A stretch of 64,000 bases of DNA from Vitrella brassicaformis (taxonomy: Eukaryota; Sar; Vitrellaceae). This document shows, piece after piece, positions 45,641 through 55,800 of this stretch (the stretch's first letter is position 1; each line of letters begins with the position of its first letter). The stretch covers positions 31,990 to 95,989 of the forward strand of contig CDMY01000328.1 in assembly GCA_001179505.1 (NCBI GenBank). Reading direction: 5' to 3'. Below the pieces are notes generated by a model. That model searched no databases. It worked only from the letters and a program-made list of their open reading frames with translations, and was not told the DNA's origin. Both the position numbers and the translations under genes were made by a program.

Positions 45641-48542
45641 ATGCCTCCCTCCCCGCGCACACCCAAGCTGATCCAGTTTGCACTCTGCAAGGGTGGCAAT
45701 GCCCTGTCGGCGGACATCCCTGACGTGACGCCCACCTTCCCCCCCTCCCAGCTCTCCGGTCAGCAACCCAACCACTCATTCTCTATCGGCTGGCTTGATG
45801 GTGATGAAGGTCCCAACAGTTCGGCTGTGGCGGTGTGTGTGGCCCCACTGGTGCAGCACCGGTTCCGCCGCACCCCCGTTGCGCCACACTACATCCGGGC
45901 GAGGCTGCACGAGGCGCTCCTCGCCGAGCTCAACGTCGAGGAGGCTGAGGGGGATGGCGATGCGGATGAAGGAAGCGAGCACTCGTCACCTGCCCCGTCG
46001 CTGCCCGTCGAGTCGCTCGTGGCAGCCATCCTGGTCGACGACACGCGATCAGACCTGCTCCGCATCATCACCAAGGCGCCCCCCTTCTCGTCGGCAACAG
46101 GTGCGTGTGTCGGCGTGACAGCCCTGGACATCTACCTCCCGCCGCAGTACCCCACTCGCGCTCTCAAGGTCGCTCTGGCGCCGTTCCTCTCATACACGCC
46201 CGCAGACCTCTTCACGCTCGCCTCCCTCGTCCACCGCCAGACAGAGGCAGGGCCGTCCCGCATCAAGTGGACGCGCAAGCATGGCTCGGTGATGGCGGAT
46301 GTGCGCGTCAAGGGGGTGATTGGCGAGTGTGTGAGGGGCGTGAGTGAGGGTTTCGGTGATGGCTTGGAGGGTGAGAGGGCGGCGGGCGGCAGTGGTGGTG
46401 TGAAGGTGCCGTTGACGCATCGGCTGCAGCAGCATCGGGCTGGTGTGTGGAAGACCCGGTGTCTGCAGGGAGGGGTGGTCGAGCCCATGCAGAATGCAAC
46501 TGATGGTGAGTAGAGAGAGCCTAAGGGCAGGAACTGATGCATGTCAGGCAGGGAGGCATAGATACACACATGCATTGATGGCTGGCTTGGCTTGTGTGGT
46601 TCAGACTGTCGGTCGTGGGTGAGCCTCTTCGTGGCGCTGGTGCGGGAGGACCTCAACCAACTCTGCAAGACGTAAGCCGAGACAACCAACACAGCCAACC
46701 AGCTGACTGACCTGCGCAACCTCTCTGTGTCCCATTCTGCTTCCTCTGTCAAATTTCCATCAGTTGGCGGTCCAATCCGCCCTCTCCCCACCTGCAGCGG
46801 GTGCTCGATGACCTCACTCAGCTCACAGCAGCGACCACCCCCTCCCTCCCCCTCCCCCTCCACGCCCACGCCCACACCCACACTCACGCACCCCCGCTCA
46901 CACTCACTGGCGGCTCATCATCACAGCTGTGCGATACGGAAGACCTGGAGGGCCCACCGATGGCAGCGGTGCCCCCACCCACCAACACCAACAGCAGCAC
47001 ACCCACACACACACCGGCGACCAGCGCCATCAAGCGTGACCACGAGGCGCTGCCCCCGGGCATCATCCTGTCGCTGGAGCATCAGCCGGACCGGCACGAC
47101 CTCCCCCCGGTGCTCAACGCGGCCATGCAGGCCATCCACGCATGGCAGCAACGGGGTGGTGAGGAGCAGGCCGACGACGGCGTGTTCGACGAGGGCAGCA
47201 GTCTGGAGCGGCCTGTCCGTCGGCTGACGGCCGACGGGCTGCGTGTTGCGTCGCGCCGGTCGATGTCGCTGCCGACAACCAGCAGTGAGGAGATGGTGAA
47301 CGGCCCCTGCCCGATATGTCTGGAGTCGTTCGGCCCGTCGCCGCTGCGTGGGAGGAAGATGGTGCGGATGGAGGGGGGATGCCGCCACGGGCTGTGCCTG
47401 TCGTGTGCCGCCGACTGGCTCGTCAAGCAGGCAGAACAGGGGCAGCTCCCCGCCAAATGCCCGGTACATAAGTCACCTCAGCTCAGCTCGCNNNNNNNNN
47501 NNNNNNNNNNNNNNNNNNNNNNNNNNNNNNNNNNNNNNNNNNNNNNNNNNNNNNNNNNNNNNNNNNNNNNNNNNNNNNNNNNNNNNNNNNNNNNNNNNNN
47601 NNNNNNNNNNNNNNNNNNNNNNNNNNNNNNNNNNNNNNNNNNNNNNNNNNNNNNNNNNNNNNNNNNNNNNNNNNNNNNNNNNNNNNNNNNNNNNNNNNNN
47701 NNNNNNNNNNNNNNNNNNNNNNNNNNNNNNNNNNNNNNNNNNNNNNNNNNNNNNNNNNNNNNNNNNNNNNNNNNNNNNNNNNNNNNNNNNNGGGGGGGGG
47801 GGGAGGGGAACGGACAGACAAGACATACAGACAACCATCTTTCTGTCTTGCGCTGTGTTGCGTTGTGTTGTGTGGTGGGTGCAGGTGTGTCGCACAGGCT
47901 ACCTGGCTCGCGAGGCCGCCCGCCAGATCTGGGAGGAGGGGGAGGACATAGCCACACCATCGGCGGCATCATCCCACCACCGACCCTCCACCGCCGCACA
48001 CACCACAACTCGCCCGGTGCCACGTCTGCCATCATCGTCGTCTAGCCAGTCCATGTACGACCGCCTGGAGGAGACGGCTCGCGCACGCCGCGCCGAGGGG
48101 GACGCGGAGCGACTCTCGCCAGAGCACGTGCAGCAAGTCATGTCGGTAAGCAAACGAAACGACAGAGCAACGGCCAAGGAGAGGTCAGGTGGGGAGAGCT
48201 CATTGGTGGGCCGTGTGTGTCATGTGTGGGGGACTGACTGCAGGGCGATGTGGAGTTCCACGGGTTCCGCGAGTGCCCCGGGTGTGGCGTGGCAGTCGAG
48301 CGGGCGGGGGCATACGACGATATCACATGCAGGTGAGTCGGTGAGTCAGTCGGTGGGAGGGCGGGACGGTGAGAGGGAGGGAGGGTGGCTTGACCGACCA
48401 ATGTGTGTGTGTGTGTGTGTTGTGGTCATGCAGGTGTGGCGTTCGGTTCTGCTACGCGTGCGGCGGTCGGCTGGGCACGATGGGCGTGTGGTCGCTGCTG
48501 CTCCACCGGTCCGTCTGCCGAAGAAACCCACACTTCTTCTGA
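45641..48542 (+). CDS. RBR-like (RING-between-RING) zinc-finger protein
   Basis: ATG 45641 (MPPSPRTPKLIQFALCKGGN). The first exon (about 290 codons) is of unknown fold. Exon 2 is short (CRSWVSLFVALVREDLNQLC). Exon 3 has a His/Thr/Pro-rich linker and then a RING1: CPICLESFGPSPL, CRHGLCLSCAADWL and KCP, where the exon ends at a GTACAT donor. The 300-N gap at 47492-47791 follows and probably hides the next zinc-binding exon. After the gap come CRTGYLAREAARQIWEEGED, a Ser-rich stretch and a helix, then exons encoding ECPGCGVAVERAGAYDDITC and RCGVRFCYACGGRLG, a RING2-type pattern, ending CRRNPHFF-stop at 48540-48542. In RBR E3 ligases a catalytic Cys follows the conserved Gly (GGCNHMxC); here that segment is GAYDDITC, so the thioester-forming Cys appears absent. 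Confidence 0.75.
47492..47803. other. assembly gap (300 N) followed by poly-G
   Basis: 300 N at 47492-47791, then a G12 run. It interrupts the RBR-like gene between its two RING-type fingers. Confidence 0.95.
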
Positions 48543-51258
48543 CACACACTGACTGACACACCACACACACACCATACACACACATCACACTGGAGCAACC
48601 CAACGAGTGCTGCTGTGTTGTTTTTGGCGTCTGGACTGCCTGCCTGCCTATCGTAGCGCTCTCTCTCTGTTGTGGCGGTGGGTGCTTGAGTGGGTGGATC
48701 GGCCGGCAGGTGGCCTTTTGTGAGGCAGGCACAGATGTCACACACGGACCGAACCGGCTCGTTTCGTTTCGTATATTTCTTCTCTCTTCTCTCGCTCATG
48801 TCGGTCGGCCAATGATCCGTGGCTGTGCTGTGCTGTGCTGTGCCAGCATGTGGGTTCTGACAAATGGTGCGGTGCACGCACACCGCTGTGACGATGTCAG
48901 CTCACAGTGTGGTGGACGTGCGCCGCAGCGTCGAGAGAAACGCGTGCTGGTCACACGTAACACGGACAGACAGACACCAGGCAGTATCGCATCGCACCAC
49001 ACACATGTACGGCCCTTTCTTCTTACTCCCTCATCTGCACGTGCTGCATGTCTTTCAGTCGACAGATTTCGTCAGTGGCCTTTTTCCAAACACCACGAGC
49101 AAACAGACAGACAGAGTGATCCCTCCCAGGTAGGTAGCCGCAGGGTAGCTGGCCGGTAAGTAGTGTAGGTGTCCCCTCCGTGCTCTAGTCCATGTGTCGT
49201 CCATCATCTCCACCTGCATCTCTCTCCCTCCCTCCCTCTCTCTCCCTCTCTCTCTCTGTGAGTCTATGCGTGTCGCCCCTCTCATCTCACCTGTCACCAC
49301 CTGCTGCTGCACGCGTCTGTCTGTGGTGTGTGCGAGTGCCTGTTTCTGTTTTGGTCGGGGCTTTTTTCAACTGATCGAGATCGAGGTGCGGCTCGTGTGT
49401 CTGCGTGTCTGTGCATGTGGCAGTTTCTGCTGATTTCCGTCCGTGTCGTGGCCTGCCTCATAGTAAGAGTACTGCCGGCGTCCCTCACTTGTGACCGTGT
49501 TCGTGTATTTTTTGTCCCTTCTACCAGTACGCATTGCAATGCGTGACGCCCATATCGCAGTCACAGCCAGGTCGGTCTCGGTCGGTGGGCCATGATCTAG
49601 GTGACTTTATTCCTTTTTGCTGGAGAGAAGCCACTGAGTGCCCAGCAAGAGAGCCGGCTCGTCAGTCGTCTGCTGCCTGTAGTGTGTGAATGTGCCGGCG
49701 ATGCTGGGTGTCGCGCTGGAGGTAGAGAGCGATCTTTGCCCTGCCTTGTGCTGCAGACAGGAGATACCTCTCTGCCGCCAGCCATGCACACGGCAATGCC
49801 GGCACAACGCAACACGCGCACACCTGAGAAAGGCTACACACAGGATGTCCGTCCACAGGATGCATGCACCCCTTTTGGTGTCCTTCTGTCTCGTGTCGCA
49901 CTTGGAGCATTCTGCTTGCCTGAGGGCAGACAAGTGAGATACATTCCATCCACCGGATGGATGGATGGATGGACAGTGAGTGAGACGCTCAGCTGCGCAA
50001 CTGTGAGTACGTGTGAGTATCTATCCTTTTTATCGCGCGCGGTAGGGAGAGACCGACCTGCCTGCCGACGCTGCGTCTGCATGGCATGGATGATGGACGC
50101 ATTCTCCTATTGATTGATTTGTTTGTATGTGTATGTGTGTGTGTGTGTGTGTATGTACCTTCCTCCACCGACCAGCCACTCTATCTATTTGTCTATGTCT
50201 ATGCCGCACCCACCCGCTCTGACTCTCTCTCTCTCCCCGTCTCTCCCTCTACCCACAGCATCCATCCCTACGTGTGTTCTCTCTCATGTGTTAGTTTGAT
50301 CCGCATCTGGCTGGCGAGACCAACAGACAGACAAACAGGCGCTGAGTGACATTGTGTGGCATTCATTGTGTGGCAGAGAGAGACGGAGACAATGCCTGCC
50401 CATGGGTTTTTCACCTCTACAATGCCCTTTCACCTATACAATAGATAGATAGCTATCATGAATCATACGGTGGTGGTGATCTTCACCTGCCTGCCTGCCT
50501 GCCTGGCCGTTTCCCTGACGTCTCTGTGCGTGTGTGTGTGTGTGTGTGCGTGCGTGTGTCTACTATGCTTGAGAGCCGATCCGACAACCGGATCGCTCAC
50601 ACACAGACGGACAATCCGTGTATGTATGTGTCATTCATCAGAAGCCGTCCGTCGTCAAATATCCCTTGAGCCATACATAGGTCGATCGACACACACAAAA
50701 CCCTACCGCAGTCCGTCGCACAAAGTCGAAAATGCATAGGGACCTACACCACACCGACCCGACCCGCACCAGACAGACCGGCATCTCTCCTTGCCGACCC
50801 TCACCGTCCGGCGCCTGGCCAACCAACAAGACTACCAGGCACCGCACTCACTGAGAGGTTGGCGGCCAAAAGAGATTGATTCATCAGACGCAGTATCTTA
50901 CGACCACGCAGCAACTGCAGCGCATCAACGAGAAGGGGGAAAATTTTGCACTGGAGCGGAACCCAATGCCTCATATCATCCAACAGCCAAGCAGCGCGAG
51001 AAGTGTCGTCTCGCCACACACACACGATGTGAGCCCTACATCCGTGCAAACGGATTGCATCGAGCCTCCCTGTCCGACAAGTGGGACGGCACCGTCACAG
51101 CCACAGGGCCGGATGTGACAGCACCGTGCCTTCCGTCGGATAAAGAGACAACGACGCTTACCTGTGCAGCCAGCAATCATTCGGCAGATAGATAACACAG
51201 AAAAAGACCAAACCTAAGTCACGCCCTAGAAACGCTGCCAATCTATCTATCTGTCTGG
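48543..51258. other. 2.7-kb gene-poor region
   Basis: The longest stretch without a supported gene. It contains (CA)n, (TC)n (about 49205-49257), (TGGA)n (about 49955-49970), (TG)n (about 50127-50152 and 50527-50548) and (CTGC)n (about 50488-50502) tracts. Open frames such as 49601-50113 (+) and 50791-51195 (+) lack splice sites, domains or a convincing composition. No tRNA or rRNA was recognised. Confidence 0.5.
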
Positions 51259-52582
51259 CTAGAATTGTATCTCGACCTTTCCGAACCCGTCAAAGGACCC
51301 ATCGGCCTTATCGCCCGCCGCCACCGGTGTCATGCCCGTGGTCGTGCCCGTGCTGATGACCTGACCACCATACAGACTCACGCCCCGGGGCGACAGAAAG
51401 TTGACCTGCCACACCAGACACCACCAAACCAACGGGATCCGTCCGGTCCATATCATTCATCATTCATTCGCTCACTCCAGGTCAGTCAAGTGATCTGATC
51501 ACCCACCCACCTACCAGCCAGTGCAGCGCCGTCAGTGGGTTGCCCAGGACCTCAGCTGACGTGCCCGAAGCCACCGTCACGTTGTTGACCGACAGGGAGA
51601 CTGGCACCGGCGTGTCGAATAAAGGAGTGGTGGGCGAGGGCGGGGAGGCCTCGCCCAACACGATCTCGCCACAACCGCCCTGACAAGATGCAACAGAGAG
51701 AATGAAATGAGCAGGGCAAGAAGGGCGTGCCATCCTTTTCTGTGAGAGTGAGGGGTTGCCGCTCGTCTACAGATATCGCTCACATAGTCAGCGATCACAA
51801 ACGGCGCAGGTGTGGTCTTGAAGAGGGTCTGCTCGGGCACCCTGGGCCTCACCACCTCATACGCCGGGATAATGGCACCTGTCCAACGAACGAACAGAGA
51901 GAGGGAGATGCAGTCAGCCTGTGTCTGTCTGTGAGCCTCTGTGTGTGTGTGTGTGTGTGTTGCCTCACTCACCCACAGCGTCGGTCACTTGTTCCATGGA
52001 GTAGACGTCGCCCTGCTCGCCTCTGCTGGGCAAGTCGTGCTTGAGCTTGAGCACGAACTCGCACTCGATGCCCCGGACGTTGTCGCTGCTCGTCTTGGCC
52101 GGCGACTGCACCACACGGAACACGGCGCCACACCAGCATTCCGACAGGCCTGCCATGATCCGCCGGCCAAAAAGGATGAGGAGAGATTTATGTATGCCAC
52201 TAGGTATGTCATGTCCATGCAGGCACGCAGACTCAGTCACTGACTGACCCAGTGCTTCTTGCTGTGCCTTTTTGCACCCTCCAATCTTCCATCCCAGGGG
52301 GTGATCGAGGCCCATCTTCTTGCATGTCTTGTCGATGACCAACCGCTGCACCTGGAAACCTACACACACAAACCAACGAAGGAAGCACACCTGCATCTCC
52401 TTCCTCCACTCTCTCCCCGCCGCGGCGGCCCGCCCACCTTCCTCAGCGTTTATCGGTCCCCATCCGCCGGCAGCATCGAGGTAGTCGTCATAGGCGGCGT
52501 TTGTGGTGCCCATGAAGGCATCCACCAACTTGTCGGCCATCCCGTCGGCTGCCTCTGGGATGGGCGGCATGGAAAGTGCCAT
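51259..52582 (-). CDS. fumarylacetoacetate-hydrolase-superfamily enzyme (2-keto-4-pentenoate hydratase-like)
   Basis: Six exons from ATG 52582 (MALSMPPIPEAADGMADKLV) to stop 51259-51261. Family landmarks: HPLGWKIGGCKKAQQEALG (substrate-loop G-x-K-I-G), then IECEFVLKLKHDLPSRG (the E-x-E/E-F-A-F metal-ligand region), AIIPAYEVVRP, VIADYV, a beta core (PVPVSLSVNNVTVASG, EVLGNPLTALHWL), and the typical C-terminal VSLYGGQVISTGTTTGMTPV followed by AAGD. These match MhpD/HpcG-type hydratases and decarboxylases of catechol-derivative degradation, which use a divalent metal. The physiological substrate in this protist is unknown. No targeting signal is obvious. It is divergent from PEX2 with 228 bp between ATGs. 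Confidence 0.8.
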
Positions 52583-52810
52583 GGTCAGATCTTGGTGAGA
52601 ACGTAGAGGAGAATGCCGTCGGCTCAACTTCTGGTGCACGAACCCAGAAGGCTTCAAGGCGTGTCTTGCTTGCGTCTAAGCTCGCAGGCGACTCAAAGGG
52701 GAACGGGGAGGAGCGCTTGTATGGCGCTCAGCAGGACGCAGCACACTGTGAGGAAGACAGATCTTCCGATTTCGTGGACGTTTCATGATACAGCACTTGA
52801 CCGTCGTGGA
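52583..52810. promoter_or_regulatory. divergent promoter region, hydratase / PEX2
   Basis: 228 bp between two divergent ATGs, so shared regulatory DNA is likely. No motif assigned. Confidence 0.4.
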
Positions 52811-53884
52811 ATGGAAGCACCTGAGACAACTTTGCGCGTCAACCAGCTGGATGCCGCCCGCCTCGACAGCGAGATCCTCTCCCTCCTCACATCCGGGTTC
52901 GCCAGTGCATTCAGACTCTTCCACGAGGGCGTGTTCGACAGATGGCGGCCTGAAGTGGATGCACTGCTCCGCCTGGTGGTCTGGCGGTACACGACACTCG
53001 CAGACAGGCCATCGCCCGGCGATTCCCTGCAGAACGTCAAGTACAGAGGGTGGCCGCATGAGCGTGCGGGCGATGGGCGGCATGTGGATGCCGGGATGCA
53101 GCGGCTGCCGGCGAGGCAGAAGTACGGCATTATGCTGCTGACGATTGTGCTACCGTGGGCGGTGGCTCGGCTCAAGAGGCTGATGGATGACGAGAGATGG
53201 GAGGACGGTGAGAGGCCTGGGGTTCAGCCTTATCGTGCGCTGAGGAGGGTGTTTACTGTGGTGGAGCGGGCGTATGAGGCGGCCACGTTGGTCAATCTGG
53301 TGGTTTTTCTGAAGGCCGGCGTCTACCGGTCGGTGGCCGACCGGCTGCTGCGGTTGCGGATGCACCACGTGGACCCCACCCTCCCGCGGCAGATATCCTT
53401 CGAGCTGATGGACCGACAGCTCTACTGGCACTCATTCACCGACCTCCTCCTGGTCGTCACGCCACTCGTCAACCTGAGGCGAGTGCGGCTAATGCTGAGG
53501 CGGTCGGCCGACCAGGCGACGGCATACGTGACCAAACACGCCAGGAGGGTGCCGCTGCTGGCCAGACACATCCCGAAGCTTCAAAGAGAGAGGCCTTCAT
53601 CCGGTATGAGTGCTGCCTCTGTTGGTGCGTGTGGTATGTGCGGAGCGTCGCCCATGGTGTGTGCCCATCGGACGATGCCGTGCGGTCATATGTTCTGCTA
53701 CTACTGCATCGCCATGGCAGTGAGAGAGGGTGGGCTGACTGGGGTGGAGGGACAGCAGCAGGGGGTGCTGCTGGGGAAGGGGAGAGGCGGCGGCATGACT
53801 GTGAGTAGCACTGATGGGTCTATAGCAGTGGGGTGTCCAGTGTGTGGTGAGCGTGTCGTGACACTGACGAGGTGTGGGCTGTGA
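52811..53884 (+). CDS. PEX2: peroxisome biogenesis factor 2 (RING peroxin)
   Basis: Single-exon gene, ATG 52811 to stop 53882-53884, 357 residues, close to the usual PEX2 length. It is a subunit of the PEX2-PEX10-PEX12 ubiquitin ligase in the peroxisomal membrane that modifies PEX5 for receptor recycling. The N-terminus carries the family pattern VNQLDAARLDSEILSLLTSG and RWRPEVDALLRLVVWRYTTL, then SPGDSLQNVKYRG. Membrane segments are visible at KYGIMLLTIVLPWAVARLK, AYEAATLVNLVVFLKAGVY and SFTDLLLVVTPLV. The C-terminal RING is intact: CGMCGASPMVCAH, MPCGHMFCYYCIA and CPVCGERVV. The lack of introns is unusual among its intron-dense neighbours. Presence of PEX2 implies peroxisomes. Confidence 0.88.
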   Translation: MEAPETTLRVNQLDAARLDSEILSLLTSGFASAFRLFHEGVFDRWRPEVDALLRLVVWRYTTLADRPSPGDSLQNVKYRGWPHERAGDGRHVDAGMQRLPARQKYGIMLLTIVLPWAVARLKRLMDDERWEDGERPGVQPYRALRRVFTVVERAYEAATLVNLVVFLKAGVYRSVADRLLRLRMHHVDPTLPRQISFELMDRQLYWHSFTDLLLVVTPLVNLRRVRLMLRRSADQATAYVTKHARRVPLLARHIPKLQRERPSSGMSAASVGACGMCGASPMVCAHRTMPCGHMFCYYCIAMAVREGGLTGVEGQQQGVLLGKGRGGGMTVSSTDGSIAVGCPVCGERVVTLTRCGL

Positions 53885-54218
53885 TTGATGTACATACATA
53901 TAGTGAGGAGGTGCGAAGCGAAGGCCCGGTAAGGTCGCGTCGTCTGTGTTGTGTATTCACTGACCAATTTATGTCAGTCACCTTGCCCGATGGATTCACT
54001 CACTGATCCGTTTATAAAGCCAACCAACATCAGTACGTATGTATGTGAAGTTTCCTTGTAGGCCAGGCACGCCCCAGTCAGTACTCTAGCGCTAGTGATG
54101 GATATCATATCGAATGCTCACACAAATGAACAAGTGCGTATGCCTATACGTTTACGTACACATGAGCGGGACATTGCATTGCTCGCACAACTAAAGACAG
54201 TGTCTGAACCGATCAGGA
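53885..54218. other. convergent intergenic spacer
   Basis: 334 bp between the PEX2 and DUF218 stops, AT-richer than surroundings. Nothing recognised. Confidence 0.6.
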
Positions 54219-55676
54219 TCAGTAGGTCGACAACAGAGCACTCCCGCCGCCCCCGCCCCCGCCCCCGCCCCCGCCGCTGCTGGCAGCTGCCCCCTCACTG
54301 TCGCCCTCGCCCTGGCCGCCCTCTTGCGTCCTGTATTTGACGGCACTTGGCGTGTTGTACGCGCCGTGTTCCACCAGCAAGAACTGGGCCAGCTTGGCCA
54401 ACGAGTTCACCTGTGGGGTGGGGTGGGGAAACAAACACGCATATGTATGACACAGTAGGGTGTGGTAGCATGCATCCATGTGTTGTTTGTAGGTATCCAC
54501 ACGCACCTTCTCTTTGGTGACTTGATTCAGCGTCTTCAAGGAGGCCTTCTCCTTCGCAGTCCGCGCAGCCACCTGCAGATCGTCCCACAGGATCCACACA
54601 AACATCCAGCATTTGTGTATCGGTGGCTGGGCGAGTGGAGGTGCATACCAACCATTTCCTGGCTCATGCCGGCATTGGCTACCGACAGGAAGTCGAAGCT
54701 CATCCCGGATGAGAGGCCTGGAGGGACGGGGGCCTCAAAAGGCCACACGGGGGGCATTCCGTAGATCCACAAGACCTGCACACACACACACACATAGTCA
54801 GCCTGTGTGTAGTGTGTCCATCTGTCGGCATGTATACGCTTTCCCTCGTCCGGTTCATGTGGAATTCGTTGGTGACGAAGACGAGGCTTCTCATGTCCAT
54901 CGGCTCCGTGATCAGCCGACGGAGGGCGTAGATGTTGCCTGTGGATACACGCACACAAACAAACATCCATACGTGTGCAGGCGCCATTGATGCGGCATAC
55001 ATACCGATGGTGTCGAGGCTCCACCTCTCCATGAGTATGCGGTCTGTCGACACGCCATGCTCTGCCAGATACCTGCACGGACACACAGGGAGGCAGGCAG
55101 GCAGGCACAGCAAGTCCATCCACACACACACATGCACTTCATCTGTGGCTGCTGATGGATGGATGGATGGCATTGCCCCAACTTGCTAGCTCACTTTGCC
55201 CCTGCCGCCGCTTCATCGATGGGCACGCCTTCGCTGTCGAGTGGAGGCGCCTTGTGAGTCGTCCCCCTGCAGCGCAGAAACAAACGCACAGAGAACAACG
55301 CAATCGATGGATGAACATGCCTACACGCACACATACACACGCACACACACACTCACCGTGAGAGCAGGATGTAGTATTTGGTCTGTTTGTCCAGCGTCAG
55401 GGCCCTCTTCAGACGCTCCACTACCCACGGATGCGGAACCCTGCAATGCATTAATGACGAACGAACGGACAACAGACAGACAGACACATGTTGGTGAGTG
55501 AATGGATGGATGCGCATGTGGGCATATATGTGCATCTGGCCGTCATGCGCTGGAGATCTCCCTCCCTCTCACCCCTGCTGGTCCACCCCGCCGCCCGGAA
55601 TGATGACTGCATCATACATGGGCGGCTCATCTTCGCTCTTTCTCTGCGTCTTGCTCATGCAGCAGCTCTGTGCCAT
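54219..55676 (-). CDS. DUF218/YdcF-SanA-like protein
   Basis: Eight exons from ATG 55676 (MAQSCCMSKTQRKSEDEPPM) to stop 54219-54221. The Rossmann-like DUF218 core is clear: YDAVIIPGGGVDQQG, RLKRALTLDKQTKYYILLSR, GTTHKAPPLDSEGVPIDEAA, AKYLAEHGVSTDRILMERWS with LDTIGN (the S-x-D-T-x-x-N block), and SLVFVTNEFHMNR. Later exons carry VLWIYGMPPVWPFEAPVP and two short charged helices. The C-terminus is a polyglycine run encoded by a (GCC)n repeat (about 54246-54278). In bacteria the family includes envelope proteins; in plants and algae related proteins of unknown function occur. No transmembrane segment is evident here. Confidence 0.75.
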
Positions 55677-55800
55677 TGTTCCTTCGGGAGATCAACAAAC
55701 GGGACCATACTTCAACACCAGCGACGGTGCTTCAAGCTCGCAGATCGCTGCTGACACAAACCAAGCCAGCCGGCCAGCGCAGCGCGTGAATCTGTCCTGA
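55677..55800. promoter_or_regulatory. very compact divergent promoter (124 bp)
   Basis: Only 124 bp lie between the divergent start codons of the DUF218 and double GST-N genes, so both promoters and 5' UTRs must overlap or be very short. Confidence 0.45.

Noticed and set aside
49601-50113. 170-codon plus-strand frame in the 2.7-kb gene-poor region
   Set aside because: It includes microsatellite-encoded residues, lacks a nearby ATG context and has no recognisable family.
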